DNA of 57,148 nt from Bacteroidales bacterium (lineage in GTDB: Bacteria > Bacteroidota > Bacteroidia > Bacteroidales > JAGOPY01), in NCBI GenBank assembly GCA_023229505.1, contig JALNZD010000024.1, forward strand, positions 1-57,148. Reading direction: 5' to 3'. The translations under genes and the position numbers were made by a program. The notes beneath the pieces are model-generated. The model saw nothing but the letters and a program-made list of their open reading frames with translations, had not been told where the DNA came from and did not search any database. Shown here piece by piece: positions 41,729-51,218 of the stretch. Each line of letters starts with the position of its first letter. The stretch's first letter is position 1.

Positions 41729-42844
41729 TTATTGCAATACAACCGGGAACAACTCCTCCAGCTTCTTTCTCAGGTCTTCTCCCCGGAGATTTTTCGCGAT
41801 GATTAAACCGGAAGGATTTAACAGCACATTCGATGGAATTGACCGGATGCCATAAAGCTTTCCGACTTTATTTTCCCATCCCAGCAGATCGGAAACATGG
41901 TTCCACGCCAGGCTGTCAGACTTAATCGCTCCCAACCAGCGTTCGCGATTTGAATCAAAAGAGACACCTAGAATATCAAAACCCTTGTCATGGTATTGAT
42001 TGTACAGCGCAACCAGGTTGGGATTTTCTTCCCTGCAGGGGGCACACCAGGAAGCCCAGAAATCAACCAGGAGATAATTCTGCCCGATGAGATTGTCAAT
42101 GGACTGGGACATTCCGCTGGAGTCCTGCATATTGAACGGAACATACATCTGCCCGACAGAAGTCCGCTTTAAGGTTGCCAAATATTCATTCATAAAACCT
42201 GTGTATAAGGAATGCGTAAGTGCCGTATCGAAATTACCTAAGCTTTTTTCAAGCTCTTCCATCTCATAATTCCATGAATTTCGATAGATTATATATGGAC
42301 TTATAAATGATTGGTTGTTCTCCAGGACATATTTTTTCGAGAACAGTTCCCGTTCGGAATCGATTGCATTGGTGACGGAATCATAATACCGGGCTTTTTC
42401 CTTGTCACCGACCTCCTGCGCAACATTATACATCTGATAACTTTCCCGGATCCTGGTGTTATACTGGTCAACCTGATCAAGATATCGGTCATATTCTGTC
42501 TGGGTCTTTGAACCGATAATTTTTGTCTTATTAATTTCTTTGGTATTGATATTTACCGTAATCTCCGCATGTTCAATAAAAAATGGAATAGATGATTTGG
42601 TTGCAGGGATGGTAAGATAATATACTTCCGGGTAATCAACGGTACCATTAAATCTGAACTTCCCACCGGAGATCTGAGCTGAATCTATGGTGATAAGAGG
42701 GGCCTCAATCCTTCTCTGCAAATAAACAGAGCCATTGAAGACAGAGTCAACCGTACCGGTGATTGTAAATTCGTTTTTGGCAGTCGGGCTGCATGATGCT
42801 ATCGTAGCGGCAACCAATACGATAATGAACAGATTTTTAAACAT
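41729..42844 (-). CDS. TlpA-family thioredoxin lipoprotein with DUF4369 domain
   Basis: This 371-residue predicted lipoprotein starts at the ATG at 42844: MFKNLFIIVLVAATIASC, with lipobox IASC. An N-terminal DUF4369 domain (FTITGTVDSVFNGSVYLQRR) is followed by a helical linker and an AhpC/TSA-like thioredoxin domain with the redox motif WASWCAPCREENP and the conserved cis-Pro region GIRSIPSNVLLNPSG. Such proteins transfer thiol reducing power in the periplasm of Bacteroidota. A longer frame to 42883 begins inside the intergenic spacer. It lies 43 bp after mreD on the same strand and could be read with that operon. Confidence 0.9.
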   Translation of the reverse strand: MFKNLFIIVLVAATIASCSPTAKNEFTITGTVDSVFNGSVYLQRRIEAPLITIDSAQISGGKFRFNGTVDYPEVYYLTIPATKSSIPFFIEHAEITVNINTKEINKTKIIGSKTQTEYDRYLDQVDQYNTRIRESYQMYNVAQEVGDKEKARYYDSVTNAIDSERELFSKKYVLENNQSFISPYIIYRNSWNYEMEELEKSLGNFDTALTHSLYTGFMNEYLATLKRTSVGQMYVPFNMQDSSGMSQSIDNLIGQNYLLVDFWASWCAPCREENPNLVALYNQYHDKGFDILGVSFDSNRERWLGAIKSDSLAWNHVSDLLGWENKVGKLYGIRSIPSNVLLNPSGLIIAKNLRGEDLRKKLEELFPVVLQ

Positions 42845-42887
42845 ATGGTAATATTTTAATAAGATGACAAAACTACTAAACAAATCT

Positions 42888-43403
42888 TTAATCCGGCCTC
42901 CTGGAATAGAATAAATACTGGATCAGCATAATAATCAGTGAAGTCAGAACAGTATTGATGAGAACCTTAAGCAAGGTATGGATGAATTCACTGAAACGGA
43001 ACACTTCAAGGTAAAAGAGAAAAAGATGATGCAGAAAAACGAGAATGATGGCATAAGTTAAGAACCAAAGAGAGCCTGCATCGCGGACATTAGGGTAATG
43101 CCAGGGCTCCAGGTCGTCTTTTTTCCCAACGAGGCGGATAATGCCGGGGCGGAAGAATGCCAGCATCACCGATGCCGCAGCATGCATCCCGGGTGTATGT
43201 TGAAAAAAATCAATGGTAAGGCCCATGATAAAAGCAAAAGTTAACAGCCAGAAGCCGGAAATCTCAAAGGGAAGCATGAGTATAAACAGCACGTAAACCT
43301 GCGGATTGATATAACCGCTGACCTGGATTTTATTGAAGATATAAATCTGTGCAAAAGCCAGTAATATGAACCGGATGATATTTCCAACCAGTTTCCTATT
43401 CAT
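42888..43403 (-). CDS. mreD: rod shape-determining protein MreD
   Basis: This 171-residue inner-membrane protein is predicted to have about five or six helices. It is recognised by position behind mreC, by size, and by the segments YINPQVYVLFILMLPFEISG and MGLTIDFFQHTPGMHAAASV, the conserved MreD core. It takes part in the elongasome linking MreB filaments to wall synthesis. Its start overlaps the end of mreC by 8 bp. The genes usually next in Bacteroidota (penicillin-binding protein 2 and rodA) are not here. Confidence 0.88.
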   Translation of the reverse strand: MNRKLVGNIIRFILLAFAQIYIFNKIQVSGYINPQVYVLFILMLPFEISGFWLLTFAFIMGLTIDFFQHTPGMHAAASVMLAFFRPGIIRLVGKKDDLEPWHYPNVRDAGSLWFLTYAIILVFLHHLFLFYLEVFRFSEFIHTLLKVLINTVLTSLIIMLIQYLFYSRRPD

Positions 43404-44217
43404 TTGGTGTAGTCGTTTTTAAGCGTATGATCTCTTCCCTGGAAGAATTTTCAATCACATACACATAAGTGATCTGATTATAATCAATGGAAAAACGGAC
43501 CTTTCCTTTTTTAAAAAGATTCTCCATCTCATCTTCAACATATTCGACTGTTCCGATCATCAATCCTTCCGGGAAGATCTGCGAATTTCCACTGGTCAGG
43601 ATAGTATCGCCGGGAACCAGGTTTACGTGCGTCGGGATATGAGAAATGTCGCCAAGCCTATAATTCAGGCCATCCCAGGAAATGTTGACCAGCTGTTTAT
43701 TTTTCTTTATCCGGCCGCTTATCCTGGTATCTTTATGCAGGACCGATATACCGGAACTATAGTTTTCAGATACATCGATTATAATACCCACAACACCTTC
43801 CGGGGTAATCACCCCCATATCTTTTTTTATACCTGAGTGCCACCCTTTATCGAGCATGAAAAAATTATTCCTTTGCTGAACGGAATTGCTGATCACTTTC
43901 GCGCTGATATAGCGGAGGGTAAGGCCAGACTCAACGGTGATAAGCGAATCGGGGATTGTTTTGATTTTGATTTTGAGCAGGGATCGGAGACGTGCATTTT
44001 CAGCCGCAAGGTCTTCATTGGATTTTTTAAGGTCGAAATAACCGGTAAAATTTTCATATTGCTGGTTGAGCTTTCCGGTAATCCGGCCGGTGGTGCTGAC
44101 AACCTTTGACCTTTGGTAATAGTTGTTGTTGTATAAGAGTATGAATGAGATGCCCAAAAAGATCAGGAAAAGAAATAAAAACTGGTACCTGGAAATAAAT
44201 GCCAGCAGGTTTCGCAT
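43396..44217 (-). CDS. mreC: rod shape-determining protein MreC
   Basis: This bitopic protein of 273 residues has one N-terminal membrane helix (FLFLFLIFLGISFILLY), a coiled coil (about 65-95) and the two-barrel periplasmic MreC domain. The domain shows NNFFMLDKGWHSGIKKDMGV, VGIIIDVSENYS and DTILTSGNSQIFPEGLMIG. It scaffolds penicillin-binding proteins of the elongasome. It starts 1 bp after the mreB stop and overlaps mreD, giving tight coupling. Confidence 0.92.
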   Translation of the reverse strand: MRNLLAFISRYQFLFLFLIFLGISFILLYNNNYYQRSKVVSTTGRITGKLNQQYENFTGYFDLKKSNEDLAAENARLRSLLKIKIKTIPDSLITVESGLTLRYISAKVISNSVQQRNNFFMLDKGWHSGIKKDMGVITPEGVVGIIIDVSENYSSGISVLHKDTRISGRIKKNKQLVNISWDGLNYRLGDISHIPTHVNLVPGDTILTSGNSQIFPEGLMIGTVEYVEDEMENLFKKGKVRFSIDYNQITYVYVIENSSREEIIRLKTTTPNE

Positions 44218-44218
44218 C

Positions 44219-45241
44219 TTATTTGATCAGGAATGTGAATTTATCAAAGTTCTTAAGCGCAATTCCGGTACCCCTGGCAACGGCCCTCAACGGATCCTCG
44301 GCCATATGTACCGGCAGCTTGGTCTTCAGGTGCAGACGTTTGTCCAGGCCGCGGAGCAACGATCCGCCCCCGGCAAGATAAATGCCCGTGCGGTAAATAT
44401 CAGCCGACAGTTCAGGCGGTGTCATTTCCAATGCATTCAGGACAGCCGCTTCAATTTTGGAAATGGATTTATCGAGACAATGGGCAATTTCGGCATAATT
44501 TACCGTGATCTCTTTCGGGATGCCGGTAAGCATGTCACGTCCATGGACGGGGTAATCATCAGGGGGATTGTCGATATCGGTCATAGCTGCCCCAACCTCA
44601 ATCTTAATTCTTTCGGCAGTGCGCTCACCGACAATGATATTGTGCTGCTTGCGCATGTACTCTTCGATGTCGGCATTAAAATCGTCACCGGCAATACGGA
44701 TCGATTTGTTATTCACAATGCCTCCCAGTGCAATAACGGCGATCTCACTGGTTCCGCCACCAATGTCGATAATCATGTTACCGGTAGGTTCCAGGACATC
44801 GATCCCGATCCCGATTGCAGCGGCCATGGGCTCATGGATAAGCCTGACTTCCTTGGCGCCCGCCTGTTCGGCAGAATCCTTAACGGCCCGCTCTTCCACT
44901 TCAGTGATACCGGATGGGATGCAAATAACCATTTTCAGGGCAGGGGGAAAGATATTATTCTTAAAGCCGATCATTTTGATCATTTCCCGGATCATTATTT
45001 CCGTCGCTTTGAAATCGGCAATCACCCCGTCGCGTAAAGGCCTGACTGTCTTGATATTTTCGTGGGTCTTGCCGTGCATCATCATAGCTTTCTTCCCTAC
45101 TGCTATTACTTTGCCTGTATTTCTTTCAAGTGCAACAATAGAAGGTTCATCCACGACTACCTTATCATTGTAAATAATGATCGTGTTGGCAGTTCCAAGG
45201 TCAATGGCGATTTCTTTGGTGAGAAATGAAAAGAGTCCCAT
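44219..45241 (-). CDS. mreB: rod shape-determining actin-like protein MreB
   Basis: This 340-residue actin-fold ATPase forms membrane-bound filaments guiding lateral wall synthesis. The motifs are EIAIDLGTANTIIIYNDKVV (phosphate 1), NMIIDIGGGTSEIAVIALGG (phosphate 2) and YLAGGGSLLRGLDKRL (adenosine). An amphipathic start MGLFSFLTKEIA fits membrane attachment. It follows purH by 30 bp and leads mreC and mreD in one operon. Its presence suggests a rod-shaped cell or at least an elongation phase. Confidence 0.97.
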   Translation of the reverse strand: MGLFSFLTKEIAIDLGTANTIIIYNDKVVVDEPSIVALERNTGKVIAVGKKAMMMHGKTHENIKTVRPLRDGVIADFKATEIMIREMIKMIGFKNNIFPPALKMVICIPSGITEVEERAVKDSAEQAGAKEVRLIHEPMAAAIGIGIDVLEPTGNMIIDIGGGTSEIAVIALGGIVNNKSIRIAGDDFNADIEEYMRKQHNIIVGERTAERIKIEVGAAMTDIDNPPDDYPVHGRDMLTGIPKEITVNYAEIAHCLDKSISKIEAAVLNALEMTPPELSADIYRTGIYLAGGGSLLRGLDKRLHLKTKLPVHMAEDPLRAVARGTGIALKNFDKFTFLIK

Positions 45242-45271
45242 TCGTTGTATTCGTTAGCGCTGTATTTAATT

Positions 45272-46753
45272 TTAATGTTTAAAATGCCGTATTCCGGTGA
45301 AAACCATGGCTAATCCGTGTTGACGGCAATAATCAATTGAATCCTGATCGCGTACCGAACCCCCCGGTTGAATGATGGCCGTAATACCAGCACGGTGGGC
45401 GATTTCCACGGAATCAGAAAAAGGGAAAAAAGCATCCGATGCCATAACAGCTCCCGATAGTTCAAAGTTGAACTCCCGGGCTTTTGCAATAGCTTGTTTT
45501 AGTGCATCAACCCTTGAAGTCTGCCCGACACCACTGGCAATCAGCTGCTTGTTTTTCACCAGCACAATTGCGTTTGAGCGGGTATGCTTCACGATCTTGT
45601 TGGCAAAAAGAAGATCGTATGTTTCCAGGTCCGTTGGCCGCCTGTCGGTCACCGCCTGCAGGTCTTCTTTCTTCTCACTTTTCAGATCTTTCTCCTGTTC
45701 TATCACACCATTCAATACTGATCTGAACTGCCGCGCAGGAAAACTATATTCCCCCTGCTGCAAAATTATTCTATTTTTCTTGCTTTGAAGCTTTTCCAAT
45801 GCACTTTTTTTATAAGCCGGCGCCAGGATGATCTCAAAAAACAACCTGTCAATTTCAATGGCCGTTACCTCATCGATCTCTGCATTAGTGATCAGTACGC
45901 CGCCGAAAGCCGAAACCGGATCACCGGCCAGGGCATCTTTCCAGGCTTCGGCCAGGATGGGACGACTGGCGCACCCACAGGCATTGTTATGCTTCAGGAT
46001 TGCAAATGTCGTCTCGTCAAATTCGTTGATAAGGGCTATGGCAGCATCAAGATCACCTAAATTGTTGTAAGAGATTTCCTTGCCATGCAAACGTTTAAAA
46101 ACTTTTTCCAGGTCACCGTGAAAAACACCTTGCTGGTGCGGATTTTCGCCGTATCTCAGGATATGCGGGGGCTGGATATACCTTAAAATAGCAGTATCGT
46201 AATGTGAGGAAACCCCGAAAGCCATACCGGCAAACTTCCGGCGGTCACCTATGCTGGTTTTGCCATCCCGTTCCTTTAGCAACCGGATCAGATCCGGGTA
46301 TTGCGAGGAAGAAGCTATTATCAGAACATCCCGGAAATTTTTTGCTGCTGCGCGAATCAGCGATATCCCGCCGATATCTATTTTTTCGATGATTTCATCA
46401 TCATCATCAGTCCGGGTAACAGTTTCTTCAAAAGGATAAAGATCTACAATGACCAGGTCAATGGCAGGTATTTCATATTGACGGGCCTGTTCCAAATCAT
46501 CTTTATTTTCCCGGCGGTAAAGGATACCTCCGAAAACTTTTGGATGCAGGGTTTTTACGCGGCCACCAAATATGGACGGGTACGATGTCAGGGATTCCAC
46601 AGCAGTGGCCGGGATTCCCAATTTGCTGATGAAATCATATGTTCCGCCGGTGGAATAAATTGTTACGCCAAGCCGGTGGAGTTCCCTGACTATTTCTTCC
46701 AAACCATCCTTGTAATAAACTGAAATCAGGGCACTGCTGATTTTCTTATCCAT
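45272..46753 (-). CDS. purH: bifunctional AICAR formyltransferase/IMP cyclohydrolase
   Basis: This enzyme catalyses the last two steps of purine synthesis. The N-terminal cyclohydrolase domain has SALISVYYKDGLEEIV, STGGTYDFI and GRVKTLHPKVFGGIL. The C-terminal formyltransferase has the HNNACGCAS motif (usually with K-H-x-N-P/A-C-G), VLVKNKQLIASGVGQTSRVD and MASDAFFPFSDSVE. At 493 residues it is slightly short but complete. The -7 box TATATTTG lies 36 bp upstream, and mreBCD follows 30 bp downstream. This purH-mreBCD linkage is typical of Bacteroidota. Confidence 0.96.
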   Translation of the reverse strand: MDKKISSALISVYYKDGLEEIVRELHRLGVTIYSTGGTYDFISKLGIPATAVESLTSYPSIFGGRVKTLHPKVFGGILYRRENKDDLEQARQYEIPAIDLVIVDLYPFEETVTRTDDDDEIIEKIDIGGISLIRAAAKNFRDVLIIASSSQYPDLIRLLKERDGKTSIGDRRKFAGMAFGVSSHYDTAILRYIQPPHILRYGENPHQQGVFHGDLEKVFKRLHGKEISYNNLGDLDAAIALINEFDETTFAILKHNNACGCASRPILAEAWKDALAGDPVSAFGGVLITNAEIDEVTAIEIDRLFFEIILAPAYKKSALEKLQSKKNRIILQQGEYSFPARQFRSVLNGVIEQEKDLKSEKKEDLQAVTDRRPTDLETYDLLFANKIVKHTRSNAIVLVKNKQLIASGVGQTSRVDALKQAIAKAREFNFELSGAVMASDAFFPFSDSVEIAHRAGITAIIQPGGSVRDQDSIDYCRQHGLAMVFTGIRHFKH

Positions 46754-46788
46754 AAAAGGGTAAAATTTTGTCTTTTAAGATGAATCTT

Positions 46789-46796
46789 CAAATATA
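46789..46796 (-). promoter_or_regulatory. -7 box TATATTTG for purH-mreBCD
   Basis: This minus-strand consensus match lies 36 bp before the purH ATG. It is the only good promoter candidate for the four-gene (perhaps five-gene) operon. Confidence 0.6.
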
Positions 46797-46855
46797 AGTC
46801 TTAATTCGTTTTTTATTTATATTAATTTTACGATCGATATCGGAACCATATCTTT

Positions 46856-48100
46856 ATGAAGATTTTCCTGAAACTCTTGAGAGAAAGCTACTTATTTGCC
46901 TTGCATGAGATCGTCATGAACAAGGTCCGCACGCTGCTTTCCCTGTTGGGGATCACTATCGGGATTTTTTCAATTATCGCTGTTTTTACCATTTTTGATT
47001 CAATGGAAAGCACGATCCGCACCAGCATAAACTCACTGGGAAATGATGTCTTGTTCGTTCAGAAATGGCCCTGGGCGATGGGTGGCGATTATCCATGGTG
47101 GAAATACATCAACCGGCCTGAAGCTTCACCATCCGATCTTAAGGAAATCCTGCGCCGCAGCCAGTCTTCCCAGGCCTGTGGTTATGCTGCCGGGATTAAT
47201 GAAACAATAAAATACAGGGAAAAAGCCATCGAAAATGCCAACATCATCATGATTTCAGAGGATTATGATAAAGTGATGCCCATAGATATCGCGGAAGGCA
47301 GGTTTATTTCATCGGTGGAATTCACTAGTGGAAGGGCGGTGGTGATCATCGGCAGTGATATTGTTACGAACCTTTTGCGAACAAATGAACCGATCGGTAA
47401 AAAGATACGGATTTTCGGTCTGAATACGGAAGTAATCGGAGTAATGAAGAAAGAAGGAAATAATATTTTTGGCAATTCGTCAGATGACCAATTGATCGTC
47501 CCGGTGAATTATGCGCGTAACCACATGGATATCAGGGATCTTCAGGGAATGATTGCGGTAAAAGCAAAACCCGGTGTTTCACTGGATGAAATGAGGGATG
47601 AGTTGACCGGAATCATGCGGTCTGTTCGCAAACTTAAACCTAAAGCTGAAGATAATTTTGCCATTAACCAGACGGATATTATCAGCAAAGGTTTTGACCA
47701 GTTGTTTGGCGTGATTGCCATGGTAGGCTGGGTCATCGGGGGATTTTCACTGCTTGTGGGGGGATTTGGGATTGCCAATATCATGTTCGTTTCAGTGAAA
47801 GAGCGCACCAGGATCATCGGCATTCAGAAATCGTTAGGCGCTAAAAAATATTTCATCATGCTGCAGTTTCTGTTTGAAGCGGTATTTTTATCCCTTTTCG
47901 GGGGGATCTTAGGCTTGATCATCGTTTTTATCCTGGCGTTTGCGGTTTCACAGCTATATGATATGGATCTTATCCTTACCCAGAAGAATATTTTGCTTGG
48001 GATTTTTGTTTCTGCTTTTATCGGCTTTATTTCCGGGCTTATCCCCGCATGGAACGCTTCCAGGCTAGATCCCGTGGAAGCCATGCGCTCCACTTTTTAA
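46856..48100 (+). CDS. MacB-like ABC transporter permease
   Basis: This 414-residue membrane protein has an N-terminal helix (VRTLLSLLGITIGIFSIIAV), a large periplasmic MacB_PCD domain (about 50-265) and three C-terminal FtsX helices. ANIMFVSVKERTRIIGIQKS and PAWNASRLDPVEAMR are the conserved FtsX-type ends. It would form half of an efflux, lipoprotein or cell-signal exporter. No MacB-type ATPase or MacA adaptor gene is adjacent, so it depends on a partner elsewhere. It is divergent from purH, with 102 bp between starts. Confidence 0.9.
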   Translation: MKIFLKLLRESYLFALHEIVMNKVRTLLSLLGITIGIFSIIAVFTIFDSMESTIRTSINSLGNDVLFVQKWPWAMGGDYPWWKYINRPEASPSDLKEILRRSQSSQACGYAAGINETIKYREKAIENANIIMISEDYDKVMPIDIAEGRFISSVEFTSGRAVVIIGSDIVTNLLRTNEPIGKKIRIFGLNTEVIGVMKKEGNNIFGNSSDDQLIVPVNYARNHMDIRDLQGMIAVKAKPGVSLDEMRDELTGIMRSVRKLKPKAEDNFAINQTDIISKGFDQLFGVIAMVGWVIGGFSLLVGGFGIANIMFVSVKERTRIIGIQKSLGAKKYFIMLQFLFEAVFLSLFGGILGLIIVFILAFAVSQLYDMDLILTQKNILLGIFVSAFIGFISGLIPAWNASRLDPVEAMRSTF

Positions 48101-48103
48101 AGG

Positions 48104-48136
48104 CTTTTTCAGGGATTTAAAAAGTTTTTTGGTTCA
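48104..48136 (+). terminator. weak rho-independent terminator after the MacB-like gene
   Basis: The inverted segments CTTTTT and AAAAAG are followed by TTTTTT before the recJ leader. The stem is AT-only and short. Confidence 0.3.
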
Positions 48137-48208
48137 GACCGGGTATATTTTACCTGATCTCCTGATTAATAAGCAGATTATTTGCTTAATTTTATCAAAC
48201 AATAAGTT

Positions 48209-49966
48209 ATGGAAAAACGCTGGGTATTAAAACCCCAAGGAAATAAAGATTTGGTCAGGCATTTGAGCAAGGTTCTCAATATTAACGAGAACGTGGCGAA
48301 TCTATTGGCCCAACATGGGGTTACCAGTTACGATGAAGCGAAGGCTTATTTTCGACCGCAAATGGAGCATCTTCATGACCCCTTTCTGATGAAAGACATG
48401 CACCTGGCAGTAGAAAGAATCGAACGGGCGCTGAAAAAAGGTGAAAAAATACTTGTCTACGGAGATTATGATGTGGATGGCACAACGGCCGTCGCTTTAG
48501 TTTATACATTCCTAAAAACCATTCACGACAAGGTTGATTTTTATGTTCCCGACCGCTACAGCGAAGGATATGGCATATCTTTCAAAGGCATTGATTTTGC
48601 CGCCCGGAATGGGTTTAGCCTGATCATTGCGCTCGATTGCGGGATCAAAGCGGTTGAAAAAGTGGATTATGCAAAAGAACACAAGGTAGATTTTATTATT
48701 TGCGATCATCACCGGCCCGGCGATAAACTGCCGGCCGCCTGTGCTATCCTCGATCCGAAAAGGGACGATTGCACTTATCCTTATAAAGAACTTGCCGGTT
48801 GCGGTATCGGCTTTAAGCTTGTCCAGGCATTTGCCTGGAAAAACAACATTGCTTTTTCATCACTGGAAGAGTACCTCGACCTGGTCGTGGTCAGCATTGC
48901 CTCCGATATCGTTCCGATAACCGGCGAAAACCGGGTGCTGGCTTACTATGGCCTGAAAAGGATCAATACCCAACCCCGTGCCGGGCTTGAAGCGATCCTG
49001 AATGTCAGCAATAAGTACAGCAAATCGAACGGGGGGGATGGCGTCAATAAGCAATATATCAGGGAATTGACGATCAACGACCTGGTGTTTATCGTCGGCC
49101 CGAGGATCAACGCGGCGGGAAGGATAGAAAGTGCGCGCAACTCTGTTGAATTGCTTATTACAAAAGATCCGGAACGGGCTTTCAAGCTGGGAAACCAGAT
49201 CAATGAAATTAACACCGAAAGAAAAACCCTGGATTCGCATGCCACGCTTCATGCATTGGAGATCATGCATGCTGATCCGAAGCTTAATGAGCGAAAGAGC
49301 ACGGTTCTGTACCACGCGGAATGGCATAAAGGCGTAATCGGCATCGTAGCGTCCAGGCTGATAGAAACTTTCTACCGGCCAACCATCGTTTTAACTGAAT
49401 CGGAAGGTATGATTACCGGATCAGCACGCTCCATCAAAGGGTTCGATATCTATGATGCCGTCGATGCCTGTGGCGACCTGCTCGAACACTTCGGCGGCCA
49501 TACTTATGCCGCAGGCCTTTCCTTAAAGCCCGAAAATCTGGATAAGTTCAAAGAACGGTTCGAGGATTATGTCAGGACCCACCTGACGGAAGAACTTTCC
49601 ACGCCGGAAATTGAAATCGATGCAAAGTTAGACCTTCAGGATATAAAGCGGAAATTTTATGACGTACTCAAACAGTTCGCTCCCTTTGGCCCGGGAAATA
49701 TGTCGCCGGTTTTTGAGACAGATAACGTCGTGGACGCCGGTAAAGCCAAGATCGTCGGCAATAACCACCTTAAACTTGAAGTCTTTCAGCGCGATGTAAG
49801 GAGCGAACCGATCTCATCCATTGCTTTCCAGCAGGGAGAGGAAAATTTTGAGTATATCCGGGATGGCAACCCGTTTAATATCTGTTACCATATCGAAGAG
49901 AATGAATGGAACGGCAAAAAATCGTTCCAGCTCAATATCAAAGATATAAAGGCGGATGTTGGGTAA
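48209..49966 (+). CDS. recJ: single-stranded-DNA-specific exonuclease RecJ
   Basis: This is a 5'-3' exonuclease of recombination and mismatch repair. The DHH phosphoesterase motifs are complete: LVYGDYDVDGTTAVALVYTF (85-92 core), IIALDCGIKAVE, ICDHHRPGDKLP (DHH 166-168) and GPRINAAGRIESARNSVELL. The DHHA1 domain has WHKGVIGIVASRL and GSARSIKGFDIYDAV followed by FGGHTYAAGLSL. A C-terminal OB-fold closes the protein, with FAPFGPGNMSPVFET at its start. At 585 residues it is a usual size. It is monocistronic as far as can be seen. Confidence 0.96.
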   Translation: MEKRWVLKPQGNKDLVRHLSKVLNINENVANLLAQHGVTSYDEAKAYFRPQMEHLHDPFLMKDMHLAVERIERALKKGEKILVYGDYDVDGTTAVALVYTFLKTIHDKVDFYVPDRYSEGYGISFKGIDFAARNGFSLIIALDCGIKAVEKVDYAKEHKVDFIICDHHRPGDKLPAACAILDPKRDDCTYPYKELAGCGIGFKLVQAFAWKNNIAFSSLEEYLDLVVVSIASDIVPITGENRVLAYYGLKRINTQPRAGLEAILNVSNKYSKSNGGDGVNKQYIRELTINDLVFIVGPRINAAGRIESARNSVELLITKDPERAFKLGNQINEINTERKTLDSHATLHALEIMHADPKLNERKSTVLYHAEWHKGVIGIVASRLIETFYRPTIVLTESEGMITGSARSIKGFDIYDAVDACGDLLEHFGGHTYAAGLSLKPENLDKFKERFEDYVRTHLTEELSTPEIEIDAKLDLQDIKRKFYDVLKQFAPFGPGNMSPVFETDNVVDAGKAKIVGNNHLKLEVFQRDVRSEPISSIAFQQGEENFEYIRDGNPFNICYHIEENEWNGKKSFQLNIKDIKADVG

Positions 49967-49985
49967 GCTCCGGCACCCCGAACCA

Positions 49986-50525
49986 CTAACCATTAACCTT
50001 CTGAACGGATCCCCTTATTTTAAAGGCTAAGTAAACAAGAAGTAATCCCGCAATCAGGGCCAATAACCCGATAACGATAAAGAGGGCTTCTATCGCACCC
50101 ATCGGGTTAAAAAACAATAACAGGCCGAAAACCAAGGTAATAACCCCATTCAGGGTAAACAAACTGGAATTTCTGACCTTCCCCTTCATTTGCACGGCAA
50201 TGATAATCTGCAATAAACCCATAATGGTCGCCCAGATACCGATCATGATAAGGAAAATCTGCAAAGATGATTTTGGATAAAAAACGATAACAGCACCGAT
50301 CAGGATGGCTAAAATGGCCTCTGCCATAAGTAACAGATAGGGCTTTTCTGCGCGGAGGTTTTTATAAGAGAAATAAAATAAAATCAAACCCCCTAATAGT
50401 ATAAGCAGGCCAAAATAAATAGTAAGCGAAACAATGGTTTCAGCAGGCACCAGCAGCGCTAAAAGGCCAAACAGGATGGCAATCACACCGTTGACCAGGA
50501 AAATGATCCAATTGGTTTTTTTCAT
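49986..50525 (-). CDS. HdeD-like DUF308 membrane protein
   Basis: This 179-residue protein has six hydrophobic segments in three repeated pairs (NWIIFLVNGVIAILFGLLAL, LLMAEAILAILIGAVIVFYP, LFTLNGVITLVFGLLLFFNP), each with the G-x-x-x-[LF]-x-x-P character of DUF308/HdeD. HdeD in E. coli is linked to acid resistance; no function is assigned in this phylum. It lies 51 bp after the LysE-type gene on the same strand, with a recognisable start ATG. It converges with recJ. Confidence 0.83.
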   Translation of the reverse strand: MKKTNWIIFLVNGVIAILFGLLALLVPAETIVSLTIYFGLLILLGGLILFYFSYKNLRAEKPYLLLMAEAILAILIGAVIVFYPKSSLQIFLIMIGIWATIMGLLQIIIAVQMKGKVRNSSLFTLNGVITLVFGLLLFFNPMGAIEALFIVIGLLALIAGLLLVYLAFKIRGSVQKVNG

Positions 50526-50576
50526 AACTGTGATTATTAATACATATTAAATTTTTACTTTTGATACACTCCCCTT

Positions 50577-51218
50577 TTAAACACCTATCTCCAGGTAAGT
50601 CCGGATAACCAGGTAAATACCGAATAAAACCAGCCCAAACCCCGCAATCCGGTTGATCCAGACAATATTATGCGTTTGAATATATTTCTTGACCTTATAA
50701 GCGGAGAATATTTTAAACACATCCATCAGAAGTACAATTCCTAGTGTGGTAGTGAAGAAAATGATCAGTGACAGGATTTCACCCTTATAGTGTGATGTAA
50801 ACCCGACCACCACCCCCATCCAGAAAATCCAGATGAAAGGATTGGTGAAATTGATAAAAAAGCCTTTGAGTATATACGTTAAAAAAATTGGATTTTTTTG
50901 TTTCAGTTCAGGATTATGGCTGTCGACATCGATAGTTGCTTTTCTCCTGTAAGTAACGATGCCGAATATGATCAGGATGATACCGCCAATCAAACCAAGT
51001 AGCGTTTTGTTATTTTCGAAAATCTGCACTGCGCCGATGAAACCCATGGCAACTATTGCTGCATCACTTAAGAAAACGCCAAAAGCTAATAATACAGCTG
51101 CCCAGAAACCCCGGAGTATACTGGTTTGAATTTCAGCCACCAGCGCAGGGCCAAAACCAAAGAAAATGCTAAGGGTAAGGCCCAGTATGACACCTTCTAT
51201 GATAGTCTGCATCAGCAT
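50577..51218 (-). CDS. LysE/RhtB family transporter
   Basis: This 213-residue membrane protein has six hydrophobic segments. The start carries IEGVILGLTLSIFFGFGPAL, the LysE-like first helix with its G-x-x-P. KGFFINFTNPFIWIFWMGVV is the strongly conserved N-x-x-N-P region. Family members export amino acids; the specificity here is unknown. The start codon overlaps the stop of the GH3-like gene by 7 bp, so the two are translationally coupled. That coupling hints that the transporter may handle a GH3 substrate or product, but this is inference. Confidence 0.88.
   Translation of the reverse strand: MLMQTIIEGVILGLTLSIFFGFGPALVAEIQTSILRGFWAAVLLAFGVFLSDAAIVAMGFIGAVQIFENNKTLLGLIGGIILIIFGIVTYRRKATIDVDSHNPELKQKNPIFLTYILKGFFINFTNPFIWIFWMGVVVGFTSHYKGEILSLIIFFTTTLGIVLLMDVFKIFSAYKVKKYIQTHNIVWINRIAGFGLVLFGIYLVIRTYLEIGV

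Noticed and set aside
44123..45037. 304-residue plus-strand frame opposite mreC and mreB
   Set aside because: It is a shadow frame with no promoter. The mreB and mreC genes on the other strand are certain.
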